32,912 nucleotides of DNA from JAJYTI01 sp035302145 (GCA_035302145.1 DATGSX010000171.1:1-32912); one strand, 5' to 3'. Shown: positions 17,380-26,771, counted from the first letter of the stretch. Translations and numbers: made by a program. Notes: generated from the sequence alone by a model not told the origin.

Positions 17380-18696
17380 TTAATATTCAAACTGTTTGCT
17401 TTCTTCAAGTAATGGGTCGTTTTTAACTTGCAATGGTGCTTTAGCAAGTGCACTGAATATTACCCATACAAATAACCCAAAGAAGAAAAAGATAGCTCCG
17501 AATTCTGCTGCACCAAAACTCCATGATTTTCCAACTGTTCCTGGCATTACAAGTACATATACGTTTACGTACTGTCCTACAAGAACAATAATCGAGGTTA
17601 GAACTACCATCCAGTTTTTACGTTTATACTCCGTATTCATTAATAATAGCAATGGTACTAAGAAATTCACTGCTACCATACCGAAGAAAGGCAACTTATA
17701 ATCATTGATACGTGCAACGAAATAAACTACTTCTTCTGGAATATTTGAATACCATATAAGCATAAATTGGGAAAACCAAAGGTAAGTCCAAAATATACTA
17801 AATGCAAAGATGTATTTAGCTAAGTCGTGAATATGGCTATCATTAACCATTTCGAGGTAGCCCTTGTTTTTTAGGAAGATGGTTAGTAATACGATTGCTA
17901 TCATTCCTGTTACCATCATACCAGCAAATAGGTACCAACCATATAGCGTACTGAACCAGTGTGGTTCAAAGCTCATTAACCAATCCCATGACATCATCGA
18001 CTCAGTAACGATATAGAATGCAAGGAATCCAGCAGCAATTTTAAAGTTTTTGCGGTACCAAGATATATCATTTGTTTCATCGAGTGCTAAAGAATACTTT
18101 CTAGAGAAGTAAGCATATAAGTTCCATCCTAATAAATAGAAAGCAGCTCTAATTAAGAAAAAAGGCTTATTTAAATAAGCTTTTTTTCCTGCTACAATAG
18201 CATCGTAATTACTACTCTCTGGATCAAATAAGTCAGCATTCATCCAGTGGAATAAATGGTTTACTTGTAAAGTGGATAGTACTAGTAATGCAAACATTAC
18301 GATAGAACCTATCGGCATATAGGCATTAATAGCTTCCATTACACGAAACAACAATGGCGACCATCCTGCTTGCGCAACATATTGTATTGCATAGAAGGTA
18401 AGTGCTCCTAGCGATATCATAAAGAAATAAATGGCTGCCGTATAAATCGCAGACCAAGGTTTATTCTTTAATTGTGCGTGGGTATGATGTGCTTCATGCT
18501 CAATTTCTGATGCTGACATTGCGGTGTCGGATGCAGATATAGCCAATGAACTATCGACGCTGCCATAAGTAGCTTCGATGCCAGAGGTTACCTCCTCTAA
18601 AGATGGCGTGCTCATAAAGCCTGCAAGAATTCCGATTGCCCCCACAATCATAAAAATAGCTGCAAACAGTTTTAATTTACTTGGTATCGTATACAT
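17380..18696 (-). CDS. actF: Alternative complex III membrane subunit ActF
   Basis: Polytopic inner-membrane protein of 438 residues, the second quinol-oxidoreductase membrane subunit of alternative complex III, related to NrfD-type proteins and to ActC. The first helix is at about 8-28. A periplasm-facing or cytoplasmic polar segment (29-80) ends with a His-rich patch (EIEHEAHHTHAQ), followed by about nine more hydrophobic helices, including MMSWDWLMSFEPHWFSTLYGWY, the characteristic central motif of this subunit. It lies between actE (33 nt) and coxB (21 nt). In known structures ActC binds the quinone and ActF provides a proton-path half; which role applies here is inferred from homology. 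Confidence 0.92.
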   Translation of the reverse strand: MYTIPSKLKLFAAIFMIVGAIGILAGFMSTPSLEEVTSGIEATYGSVDSSLAISASDTAMSASEIEHEAHHTHAQLKNKPWSAIYTAAIYFFMISLGALTFYAIQYVAQAGWSPLLFRVMEAINAYMPIGSIVMFALLVLSTLQVNHLFHWMNADLFDPESSNYDAIVAGKKAYLNKPFFLIRAAFYLLGWNLYAYFSRKYSLALDETNDISWYRKNFKIAAGFLAFYIVTESMMSWDWLMSFEPHWFSTLYGWYLFAGMMVTGMIAIVLLTIFLKNKGYLEMVNDSHIHDLAKYIFAFSIFWTYLWFSQFMLIWYSNIPEEVVYFVARINDYKLPFFGMVAVNFLVPLLLLMNTEYKRKNWMVVLTSIIVLVGQYVNVYVLVMPGTVGKSWSFGAAEFGAIFFFFGLFVWVIFSALAKAPLQVKNDPLLEESKQFEY

Positions 18697-18729
18697 ATCT
18701 TAAACTATTCTCTTCGTTCTTAATTTATA

Positions 18730-19404
18730 TTACTCTTCGGATTCTTCCGAAATATTATCGTCTTCACTTTCGTTTGCCATGCTTAATTCAGCATCCATCT
18801 TATCCGCTTCAAACTGGGCCAAATCGTCAGCCATAGGCAACGGATCCTCCCCTTTTAAAGAGGCTTTAAGATTTTCAACATACATAACTATTTGCCAACG
18901 TTCTTGTTCGGAAGTTTGGGAAGCATAAGATCCCATCGCATTCATTCCGTACATAATTACGTGGTAAATAGATCCAGAGGTTAAAACTCTTCCTTGGTCA
19001 TCAAAACTTGGTACTCCAAGAAACTTCTCTCTTTGAGGAAGAATTCCTTGTCCATCTCCTTTATCACCATGACATACTGCACAATTTACAGTATACATAT
19101 GTTTTCCTGAAGCTAAGTTTGCTTCGGTTACAGGTAATGGATTTTTTAATTCTTGTCTAGCTCTAGCTAATCCATCTGGGGTATCCTCATATTCATATGG
19201 CATCCAGCCTCTTGGAATAGTTCCTTCGGCAGGCAGCATAGCTTGTTGTTGGTTTGGAAATATATTGTACTCACCATAAGTATCATAACTTTGAGAGCGG
19301 TACATTTCATCCATAAACTGATAGTTAGGCTTACTTGAATCAAAGCAAGAAACTAAGGTTGTGCTAGCAAGTACAACAGTTAATATAGTTATTAGCTTTT
19401 TCAT
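18730..19404 (-). CDS. actE: Alternative complex III monoheme cytochrome c subunit ActE
   Basis: Exported monoheme cytochrome c of 224 residues. An N-terminal lipoprotein signal ends in the lipobox LVSC with Cys20, so the protein is probably anchored by lipid on the periplasmic face. The heme site is CAVCH (108-112), with GDKGDGQG after it and a likely axial Met in MYGMNAMGSY (Met154 or Met157). The tail (about 195-224) is very acidic. It lies 2 nt after actD, pointing to translational coupling. It is thought to pass electrons from the ActA heme chain toward the oxidase. Confidence 0.93.
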   Translation of the reverse strand: MKKLITILTVVLASTTLVSCFDSSKPNYQFMDEMYRSQSYDTYGEYNIFPNQQQAMLPAEGTIPRGWMPYEYEDTPDGLARARQELKNPLPVTEANLASGKHMYTVNCAVCHGDKGDGQGILPQREKFLGVPSFDDQGRVLTSGSIYHVIMYGMNAMGSYASQTSEQERWQIVMYVENLKASLKGEDPLPMADDLAQFEADKMDAELSMANESEDDNISEESEE

Positions 19405-19406
19405 AA

Positions 19407-19943
19407 TTATTTATCTTCCTCCTTTTCTATTAGTTTTATCTCTACAGCTCCTGTGTTATACAGAAACTCAGAAAGCTTATTTACATCGTGATTAGCCACA
19501 TCAACTTCCATTAAAAAATGGTCATCTGTTGTACGTGGATCTGGGTTTTCGGCTTTTCTAAATGGCCATAATTTACTTCTTAAATAGAAGGTAATAACCA
19601 TTAAGTGCGCTGCGAAAAACACGGTAAGTTCAAAGATAATTGGAACAAAAGAAGGTAAGTTTTGTAAAAAACTAAAGCTTGGCTTTCCTCCAATATCTTG
19701 TGGCCAATCGTTAATCATCATATAATTAACCATTACCACAGCCACTGCAAATCCAAATACCCCATAGATAAACGAGGTTATTGCTAATCGCGTTGGCGGA
19801 ATACCCATAGCGTCTTCTAGTCCATGAATATGGAATGGAATATATACTTCTTCTATACGATATCTATTAGCTCTTGTATCTTTTACGGCTTGTAAAAGGA
19901 TATCGTCATCATTATAAATAGCGTGAATCACTTTAGATGCCAT
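19407..19943 (-). CDS. actD: Alternative complex III subunit ActD (DUF3341)
   Basis: Small membrane subunit of 178 residues with a soluble N-terminal alpha/beta domain (1-50, including IEEVYIPFHIHGLEDAMGIP), two membrane helices (about 56-77 and 98-120) and a hydrophilic C-terminus with TTDDHFLMEVDV. The IHGLEDAMGI segment is a recognisable hallmark of the DUF3341/ActD family. No redox cofactor motif is present, so it is structural. It lies 5 nt after actC and 2 nt before actE, within the operon. Confidence 0.93.
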   Translation of the reverse strand: MASKVIHAIYNDDDILLQAVKDTRANRYRIEEVYIPFHIHGLEDAMGIPPTRLAITSFIYGVFGFAVAVVMVNYMMINDWPQDIGGKPSFSFLQNLPSFVPIIFELTVFFAAHLMVITFYLRSKLWPFRKAENPDPRTTDDHFLMEVDVANHDVNKLSEFLYNTGAVEIKLIEKEEDK

Positions 19944-19948
19944 AGGAT

Positions 19949-21664
19949 TTATTTATTTATATGTTTAGCTGCTTGCTGATGCCATCCGAATACATTTGCG
20001 GTACCAAATGGTAAATCTAGAATGCTATCTAACAAGTCATAATCTTCTTCTGTAAGCTTACTTAACTGCGCGAATGTATAGATGCCTATAGAATTCAGTT
20101 CTTCTGCTCGGCCGTCTTCCATATCTGTTAGTAAAGTAAGATTGTCTTTTGCTCCTTCATCGGCTGTACCTACAGACTCAAGCAACTTAGCGATTTTCTC
20201 ATCTCTTGAAAGAGCTGGGAATACAGGTGCTGTTTGTCCTTCGGTTCTAGCTACTGGTCTAAAATGGTTTGCATTGTCACCATGTTCTAAACGAAGTGCC
20301 TTGTAGCCATCTCCAGATTCTTTGAGTATACTTTTAATTCCAGCTTGTGATATCACAGGGAAAGATCTAGCATATAACAAGAACAATACAAAGAAGAATC
20401 CGATGGTTCCGATAAAGATTCCTATATCTACAAATGTAGGTGACATTTGAGTCCAAGCAGATGGCATATAGTCTCTAGTCAATGACGTTGCAATAATAAC
20501 GAAACGCTCAAACCACATTCCAATATTTACAACTATCGAAATAATAAACGAGAACATGATGCTTCTACGCAATCTCTTGAACCACATAAACTGTGGCGAG
20601 AATACGTTACAAATCATCATGGACCAATATGCCCACCAATAAGGTCCGGTAGCTCTGTTTAAGAAGGCGTACTGCTCATACTCAACACCAGAGTACCATG
20701 CGATAAACAACTCGGTGATATATGCTACTCCAACTATAGAACCCGTAATCATAATTACGATATTCATCAGCTCTATATGCTGTATAGTGATATAATCTTC
20801 GAAGTTGGAAACCTTACGCATTACTATAAGTAAGGTGTTTACCATTGCGAATCCAGAGAAAATTGCTCCTGCAACGAAATACGGCGGGAAAATAGTGGTA
20901 TGCCATCCTGGTATTACAGAGGTAGCAAAGTCGAATGATACAATCGTATGTACGGAAAGTACTAATGGTGTAGCTAAACCTGCTAATACTAATTCCGCTT
21001 CTTCGAATCGCTGCCAATCCTTTACTTTTCCAGACCATCCGAAAGAAAGAATCCCATAAACACGTTTGGTAAATGGTGTAATTGCTCTATCTCGGAGCAT
21101 TGCAAAGTCTGGTAATAATCCTGTCCACCAGAATACTAGGGATACGGATAAGTACGTTGAAATTGCAAATACGTCCCAAAGTAATGGTGAGTTAAAGTTC
21201 ACCCATAAGGAACCAAATTGGTTTGGTATAGGCATTACCCAATATGCTAACCATGGTCTACCCATGTGCACGAGTGGGAATAATCCTGCCTGAATTACTG
21301 CGAATATCGTCATCGCTTCTGCCGAGCGGTTAATAGACATTCTCCATTTTTGACGGAATAACAATAGCACTGCAGAAATAAGGGTTCCTGCGTGACCAAT
21401 TCCTACCCACCAAACAAAGTTAGTAATATCCCATGCCCAGTTAACTGTCCTGTTCAATCCCCAAGTACCAATTCCAGTACCTATGGTGTAAGCAATACAC
21501 CCTAGACCCCATAAAAAGGCTATTAATGCAATTGAAAAAACAATCCACCAAGACTTGTTTGCTTTCCCTTCAACAGGACGAGCGACATCTACCGTTACAT
21601 CATGGTACGTCTTATTTCCTAGTACTAAGGGTTTTCTAATAGGTGCTTCGTAATGCGATGCCAT
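19949..21664 (-). CDS. actC: Alternative complex III quinol-binding subunit ActC with C-terminal HhH-like extension
   Basis: NrfD-like integral membrane protein of 571 residues with about ten helices between residues 38 and 432, the menaquinol-oxidising subunit of alternative complex III. Family motifs include NFVWWVGIGHAGTLISA (82-98), LVHMGRPWLAYW (131-142) and HTIVSFDFA (239-247). After the last helix a linker (440-500) leads to an unusual tail. At 508-571 the sequence DNLTLLTDMEDGRAEELNSIGIYTFAQL and the following 36 residues resemble a helix-hairpin-helix domain of the type found in L21-like or DUF4332-type fusions. The first hairpin has DME where GIG is usual. The open frame is continuous and ends TAA 5 nt before actD, so the tail is not a frameshift artefact. 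ActC core function is secure; the tail function is unknown. Confidence 0.93.
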   Translation of the reverse strand: MASHYEAPIRKPLVLGNKTYHDVTVDVARPVEGKANKSWWIVFSIALIAFLWGLGCIAYTIGTGIGTWGLNRTVNWAWDITNFVWWVGIGHAGTLISAVLLLFRQKWRMSINRSAEAMTIFAVIQAGLFPLVHMGRPWLAYWVMPIPNQFGSLWVNFNSPLLWDVFAISTYLSVSLVFWWTGLLPDFAMLRDRAITPFTKRVYGILSFGWSGKVKDWQRFEEAELVLAGLATPLVLSVHTIVSFDFATSVIPGWHTTIFPPYFVAGAIFSGFAMVNTLLIVMRKVSNFEDYITIQHIELMNIVIMITGSIVGVAYITELFIAWYSGVEYEQYAFLNRATGPYWWAYWSMMICNVFSPQFMWFKRLRRSIMFSFIISIVVNIGMWFERFVIIATSLTRDYMPSAWTQMSPTFVDIGIFIGTIGFFFVLFLLYARSFPVISQAGIKSILKESGDGYKALRLEHGDNANHFRPVARTEGQTAPVFPALSRDEKIAKLLESVGTADEGAKDNLTLLTDMEDGRAEELNSIGIYTFAQLSKLTEEDYDLLDSILDLPFGTANVFGWHQQAAKHINK

Positions 21665-21689
21665 ATCTATAAATACTATTTCTTACTTA

Positions 21690-24600
21690 TTAAACTTCTT
21701 TCCTATTTCTTACTTTGGTATGATAGAATACGTTTGGCTTTGTACCAATGTGATCTAGCAAATGATAAACTCTATCATCTTCTTTCACCTTAGCCACCTT
21801 ACTCTTCTCATCATTAATATCACCAAAGACCATTGCTCCTGTGTTACACGCTGCAGAACATGCTGTCTGGAATTCACCGTCTTTCACCGGTCGTCCTTCA
21901 CGTTTTGCATCTAGGATCGTCTTTTGCGTCATTTGGATACATAACGAACACTTCTCCATAACACCTCTAGAGCGAACTACAACATCTGGATTTAACACCA
22001 TACGACCTAAGTCGTTGTTCATGTTGTAATCAAATCTATCATTTTCAGCGTAATTAAACCAGTTGAAACGACGTACCTTATACGGACAGTTGTTTGCACA
22101 ATATCTAGTACCTACACAACGGTTGTACGCCATATGGTTTTGACCTTGGCGACCGTGAGATGTAGCTGCAACTGGACAAACTGTCTCACAAGGTGCGTGG
22201 TTACAGTGCTGACACATAACTGGCTGGAATGCAACCTGCGGATTGGCAGAAGCAATCTCCAACTCAGTGTATTTTGCCATACCTGGTACAGTATCTTTCT
22301 TTTCGCGATCTCCAGCAAAGGTATCTTCACTCGAGTAATAGCGGTCAATACGCAACCAGTGCATATCACGGCTCTTACGAATTTCATCTTTACCTACAAC
22401 TGGTACGTTGTTTTCTGCGTGACATGCTATTACACATGCACCACATCCAGTACACGCATTAAGATCTATAGATAAATTGAAATGGTGTCCGATACTTCTA
22501 TCAAACTCCTCCCACAAGTCCGCATCTGGCGAGCTTACTGGAATCATTTGATGATCTAAAGAAACCTTGGTAGTCGGATTCCAAACCTCAGAATCCTGAG
22601 TATTAAATATCTCTAAAGTAGTTTCATTAATAATGTCTCTACCCATTAATGTATTATGCAACTGAATACATGCAAACTCATGTTCTCCAGAAACTTTCTC
22701 AATAGCAACGGATTGTACTGAGCTAAAGTTTTGATAGAAACCATAGGCGTTTACACCTGTTTGCATTTCTTCTTGTATAGCATGAGTGCTACCATAACCT
22801 AATGCCAAACCAATAGTTCCTGGTGCCTGACCTGGTTGGATAAGCACCGGCACTTTATCTAGCACAGTATCGCCTACCGTAAGCTGCACATAGTTTCCGT
22901 TTATTGCTCCATTGGCAACCACTCTATTGCGCATTCCCATATCTTTGGCATCCATAGCCGACATGGTCACATAGTTATCCCAAGAAGTTCGGGTTATAGG
23001 ATCCGGTAATTCTTGTAACCAAGGGTTATTCGCTTGGCGACCATCACCTAATCCAGTTTTTGTATATAAGTGTAATTCAAAACCACCATCAGACACATTC
23101 ATTGATGTTTTCCCTAATGGCACGTCTTTACGAATCACATTAGATTCTTTCTCTACATTCGATGCAATATAAACCCCATCATGAAGAGCATTATTCCAAC
23201 TAGAACCATTAAGAACATTGTCTCTCCAATAGCTTCTAATATAATCATAGTAAGAATCGCTACCTCCAATCCACTTCAACAAGCTATCTTGGAATTGTCT
23301 TGTATCAAACAGATGTTTAATTGTAGGCTGCATTAAACTATAGTGCCCTTTCTTCACTTCTAAATCACCCCAAGACTCGAGGTAATGTGGTGTAGCAGCC
23401 ACTAATTTTGCAGCTGAAGCTGTAGCATCCGGTTTCATTGAAAATGCTAAGCTAAGAGGCAACGCCTGATAAGCTTCGGCAAATTGCTCAGCATTAGGGA
23501 AAGAATACAATGGATCAACACCAACTGTAATTAACCCCTTAACTTTTCCTGAAACAACATCTTTAATCACTTGGGTCACTTCAGTAGAACTTCCCATGCG
23601 AGTAAACTTAGGACGCTCAGTATCTAGCGCCTTACTTGATGTCTTTACGTTATAATCTAAAGCTAATTGCTGCGCTTCAAAATCTGGCAAGCCTGTTACT
23701 AGAACCCCTTTGTTTCCAGCTGCATCAAGTTGCTTTTTAGCATTCTTAACTGCTTCGGCAACGTTTTCAGGCAAGCCTGAAGTGGAACCATTCCCAGTTA
23801 AGGCTTTAACCACTTGCTTTTGTTGCGCTGCATTTACTATTACACGCTTATCTGCATTCGCTCCAGTAAGTGTCATGTTCGCTTCGAAATGCACGTGACG
23901 CGACATTTTGCCATCCTTAGGAACACGTCCTTTTGCATATCCTGAATCAAATCCGCCACCTTGCCAGTCACCTAAGAAATCTGCATTAACAGAAACTATA
24001 ACATCAGCTTGACTGAAGTCATAATCAGGAAGAGCACGGTAACCAAACTTATTTTGGAACGCATCTAGCGCTTCCGAAGAAGATACAGGATCATATACCA
24101 CATGTCGAACATGCGGATATTTATTCTGGAACTCTTCAATTAATTTTGATGTTGTTGGACTTGCGAATGTTTGCGTAAGCAATACTACATCTTGACCTTC
24201 TAACTCATCTAACTTATCGGTCACTGCCTTATCTAGCTGCGACCAAGTTGTTGCCTCACCATCGATCATAGGACTCATAACCCTGTTACTATCATAAAGA
24301 GATAGAACTGAAGCCTGAACTCTTGCATTTACGCTAGTATTAGCCTTAGCTAAGGTGTTTCGCTCAATTTTAATTGGCCTTCCTTCTCTAGTTTTAACTA
24401 ATACGTTTGCAAAATCATATCCATCTGCAATAGCTGTAGCATAATAGTTTGCCACACCCGGTGTAATCTCTTCTGGCTTTATAACATAAGGAACTGATTT
24501 AATAACCGGTCCCTCACAAGCAGCTAGTGATGCAGCCGCAGTTGTAAATCCAACAAATTTCAAGAAGTCTCGCCTAGAGGTAGAAGCATCCTCTAATGTA

Positions 24601-24728
24601 TCTTTATCACCAAGAAACTCATCCGTAGGAATTTCCTCGGTAAACTCATTCTGTTGTAGTGATTCTATAATAGAACTATCTTCATTTAGCTCCTCAACAC
24701 TTCTCCAGTATTTCTTGTTTGATGCCAT
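21690..24728 (-). CDS. actB: Alternative complex III iron-sulfur subunit ActB (TAT-variant-translocated molybdopterin oxidoreductase-like)
   Basis: Large periplasmic subunit of 1012 residues. The N-terminus has the variant TAT signal of this family: a 50-residue leader beginning MASNKKYWRSVEELN, then SRRDFLKFVG (51-60) and a hydrophobic run to SLAAC, where Cys71 may be lipidated. Residues about 75-740 are a molybdopterin-oxidoreductase-like domain that in this family holds no molybdenum cofactor. The C-terminal ferredoxin-like part carries four clusters: C759, C762, C765, C769; C839, C842, C847, C851; C871, C877, C881; and C927, C930, C957, C961. The third set looks like the three-Cys [3Fe-4S] pattern. 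It is the second gene of the operon, 49 nt after actA, and 25 nt before actC. Electrons from quinol may pass through these clusters. Confidence 0.95.
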   Translation of the reverse strand: MASNKKYWRSVEELNEDSSIIESLQQNEFTEEIPTDEFLGDKDTLEDASTSRRDFLKFVGFTTAAASLAACEGPVIKSVPYVIKPEEITPGVANYYATAIADGYDFANVLVKTREGRPIKIERNTLAKANTSVNARVQASVLSLYDSNRVMSPMIDGEATTWSQLDKAVTDKLDELEGQDVVLLTQTFASPTTSKLIEEFQNKYPHVRHVVYDPVSSSEALDAFQNKFGYRALPDYDFSQADVIVSVNADFLGDWQGGGFDSGYAKGRVPKDGKMSRHVHFEANMTLTGANADKRVIVNAAQQKQVVKALTGNGSTSGLPENVAEAVKNAKKQLDAAGNKGVLVTGLPDFEAQQLALDYNVKTSSKALDTERPKFTRMGSSTEVTQVIKDVVSGKVKGLITVGVDPLYSFPNAEQFAEAYQALPLSLAFSMKPDATASAAKLVAATPHYLESWGDLEVKKGHYSLMQPTIKHLFDTRQFQDSLLKWIGGSDSYYDYIRSYWRDNVLNGSSWNNALHDGVYIASNVEKESNVIRKDVPLGKTSMNVSDGGFELHLYTKTGLGDGRQANNPWLQELPDPITRTSWDNYVTMSAMDAKDMGMRNRVVANGAINGNYVQLTVGDTVLDKVPVLIQPGQAPGTIGLALGYGSTHAIQEEMQTGVNAYGFYQNFSSVQSVAIEKVSGEHEFACIQLHNTLMGRDIINETTLEIFNTQDSEVWNPTTKVSLDHQMIPVSSPDADLWEEFDRSIGHHFNLSIDLNACTGCGACVIACHAENNVPVVGKDEIRKSRDMHWLRIDRYYSSEDTFAGDREKKDTVPGMAKYTELEIASANPQVAFQPVMCQHCNHAPCETVCPVAATSHGRQGQNHMAYNRCVGTRYCANNCPYKVRRFNWFNYAENDRFDYNMNNDLGRMVLNPDVVVRSRGVMEKCSLCIQMTQKTILDAKREGRPVKDGEFQTACSAACNTGAMVFGDINDEKSKVAKVKEDDRVYHLLDHIGTKPNVFYHTKVRNRKEV

Positions 24729-24777
24729 ATTATGATTAATATTAATCTTTTTATAATTTAATTACTAGCAACACTAA

Positions 24778-26124
24778 TTAATAGTGACACTTACCACACT
24801 CCAATCCACCCATCTGAGCTACCGTCAGTCGCTCTACGCCATACTTCTTCGATAACTCTTCGTGAATCTTCTCGTAATACTCATTGCCTTCCATTGCAAC
24901 GTTGGTTGTTCTATGACACTCTACACACCAGCCCATAGTAAGCGGTGAGTGTTGCGTTAATATCTCCATCTCTTCGACAGGGCCATGACATTGCTGACAA
25001 TCTAACCCACCTGCAGTAACGTGCTGCGCGTGATTAAAATAAGCAAAGTCTGGTAAGTTGTGAACTCGAACCCACTTCACCGGCTTCTCCTCACCAGTAT
25101 AAGCACGCTCATCCGGATCCCAACCTATAGCGTCGTAAAGTTTTTGAATTTCATTATCATAAAACTCTTTAGTATACCCTTTCGAAGGATCTACCTCACC
25201 ATTGTATTCGTCTATATTCATATGACAATTCATACAAACATTCAATGATGGTATTCCAGAGGTTTTACTTGACCTAGCAGAACTATGACAAAGCTGACAA
25301 TCTATCTGATTATCTCCTGCATGTATTTTATGTGAGAAATGAATTGGCTGCACTGGTTGATATCCTTGATCAACTCCAATCTGCATTAAGTAACCATACA
25401 CAAAGTAATTACCAACTAAGAACAGTACAATTGCAAAAACAATCATCACAAACTGATTCTCAGCAAAAGCTTTCCAAATAGCTTTAGGCTCAAACTTATG
25501 TTCGTCTACTGGCACATCGCTTTGCTTTGCAAATCGAACTAATGTTTTGTTGACCGCATAAAGCATAACCACGAGCATCAGGAATATTATCGCTAGAACA
25601 CCTAGGACAATATTTCGACTAACTCCAGAATCGCCAGTTGCTTGACCAGCTGCCAAACCTTCAGCTACTGGTGAGACAACCTCCTTCTTTGGCTGATCTA
25701 CATAAGCTAAAATATTATCGATATCTTCGTCGGAAAGACCTGGAAACGGTGTCATAACCGCTTTATTCCACTCTTCGAATAATTGATTAGCCAAAGCATC
25801 ACCACTACGGATTAACTCCTGGCTATTACGAATCCACTTATACAACCATTCTCTTTCGAATTTTTGGCCGGTACCACGTAAGGCAGGACCTACCCCCTTG
25901 CTATCGAGTCTATGACAAGCCGCACAATTGGACTTAAACAACGCTTCACCAGCAGCGATCGCTTCGGCGTTACCTGCATCTTCTTGCGCAACCTCTTCTT
26001 CTTGCGCTTGTATAGATTCATCTTGCTCTGCTAATGCTTGCATCGGTGCTATAAGCGCCATAAATACCATGAGAGCTAAAAAAGAAAAACGAGTGGAAAA
26101 ACTACGGTAATCTATCTTTTTCAT
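24778..26124 (-). CDS. actA: Alternative complex III multiheme cytochrome ActA with extra N-terminal monoheme domain
   Basis: Exported cytochrome of 448 residues that starts the operon. A signal peptide (about 8-32, ending MQALAEQ) is followed by a monoheme cytochrome c domain with CAACH (67-71) and a possible Met ligand in TPFPG (Met124). Two hydrophobic segments (171-191 and 223-245) anchor it. The C-terminal part has five more heme sites: CQLCH (276-280), CMNCH (297-301), CQQCH (376-380), CVECH (400-404) and CGKCH (443-447). The classical ActA is described as a pentaheme protein, so the N-terminal monoheme module makes six here. The Act hemes carry electrons toward the aa3 oxidase. Upstream is a possible -7 element at 26233-26240. 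Confidence 0.94.
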   Translation of the reverse strand: MKKIDYRSFSTRFSFLALMVFMALIAPMQALAEQDESIQAQEEEVAQEDAGNAEAIAAGEALFKSNCAACHRLDSKGVGPALRGTGQKFEREWLYKWIRNSQELIRSGDALANQLFEEWNKAVMTPFPGLSDEDIDNILAYVDQPKKEVVSPVAEGLAAGQATGDSGVSRNIVLGVLAIIFLMLVVMLYAVNKTLVRFAKQSDVPVDEHKFEPKAIWKAFAENQFVMIVFAIVLFLVGNYFVYGYLMQIGVDQGYQPVQPIHFSHKIHAGDNQIDCQLCHSSARSSKTSGIPSLNVCMNCHMNIDEYNGEVDPSKGYTKEFYDNEIQKLYDAIGWDPDERAYTGEEKPVKWVRVHNLPDFAYFNHAQHVTAGGLDCQQCHGPVEEMEILTQHSPLTMGWCVECHRTTNVAMEGNEYYEKIHEELSKKYGVERLTVAQMGGLECGKCHY

Positions 26125-26232
26125 ACTTGTGTTTAAATTTTTGTCAAAATCTATAGCAATTCTTTAACAAATATTACTACTGTCTTTTCGTTATAGAGAG
26201 CACATGCAGTATATTCCGCTATTATTTCCTGA

Positions 26233-26240
26233 CAAAAGTA
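26233..26240 (-). promoter_or_regulatory. Candidate -7 element (TACTTTTG) of the act-cox operon
   Basis: A perfect TANNTTTG match on the minus strand lies about 110 nt before the actA ATG, giving a leader of about 100 nt. No good TTG is found at the usual -33 distance. The 240-nt divergent region to the SPOR gene holds no other gene. Confidence 0.4.
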
Positions 26241-26337
26241 AGGTTTTATGTCCATTTAAAGAATTGAAATAAAGCGTTAAAGCTAATTTATATCAGTTCT
26301 AAATAACTTTTGAAAATTTATATTGCAAATATTTACG

Positions 26338-26345
26338 TACTTTTA
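26338..26345 (+). promoter_or_regulatory. Weak -7-like element before the SPOR gene
   Basis: TACTTTTA matches TANNTTTG except for the last base and lies 19 nt before the ATG at 26365. No consensus -33 box is visible at the correct distance. Confidence 0.25.
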
Positions 26346-26364
26346 TGCTTATAAAATCGTTTTT

Positions 26365-26751
26365 ATGACACGAACAACTAAAACTTTAGCAGCTGTAATC
26401 ACCTCATTATTAATTGGGTCGACTAGCGCAATTGCACAATCGTCCCCAGAGGTAACCCAAGATAGTAGACTAGAAATTCTATTGGATTTAAAGGAAGAAC
26501 TAGAAAGAGAAAACAGACTTTCTAGTGGATATACGGTTCAATTACACAATGGTGATTTAGAAAGAGCAAGAAAAAGAAAGAAAGAGTATGAAGAGCTTGA
26601 AGAAAACTGGCCTGCTCACATTCATTACGAGACTCCTAATTATAAGTTATGGGTAGGTAATTTTAATACTCGACTAGATGCCGATCGAGCTCTATTAAAA
26701 TTAAAAGAAATTTTTCCATCTGCATTTGTTTTAAAACCAGATAGAAAATAG
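26365..26751 (+). CDS. Small exported SPOR-domain protein
   Basis: Protein of 128 residues, starting MTRTTKTLAAV. The first 25 residues form a signal peptide ending STSAIAQ, so it is exported. A SPOR domain spans about 45-128, seen in YTVQL (a typical first strand) and YKLWVGNFNTRLDADRALLKLKEIFPSAFVLKP. SPOR domains bind denuded peptidoglycan. Between them is a charged helical segment (RARKRKKEYEELEE). An upstream in-frame TTG (26323) would add 14 residues ahead of the signal peptide and is disfavoured, since the ATG gives a normal signal. It is the only complete plus-strand gene and converges on infB, from which it is separated by a strong terminator. The cellular role is inferred from the domain. 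Confidence 0.85.
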   Translation: MTRTTKTLAAVITSLLIGSTSAIAQSSPEVTQDSRLEILLDLKEELERENRLSSGYTVQLHNGDLERARKRKKEYEELEENWPAHIHYETPNYKLWVGNFNTRLDADRALLKLKEIFPSAFVLKPDRK

Positions 26752-26771
26752 CTCGAAGTATAAGCGCATAA

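Noticed and set aside
26323..26364. Upstream TTG start for the SPOR-domain protein
   Set aside because: It would add 14 residues in front of a normal signal peptide; the ATG at 26365 is the better start.
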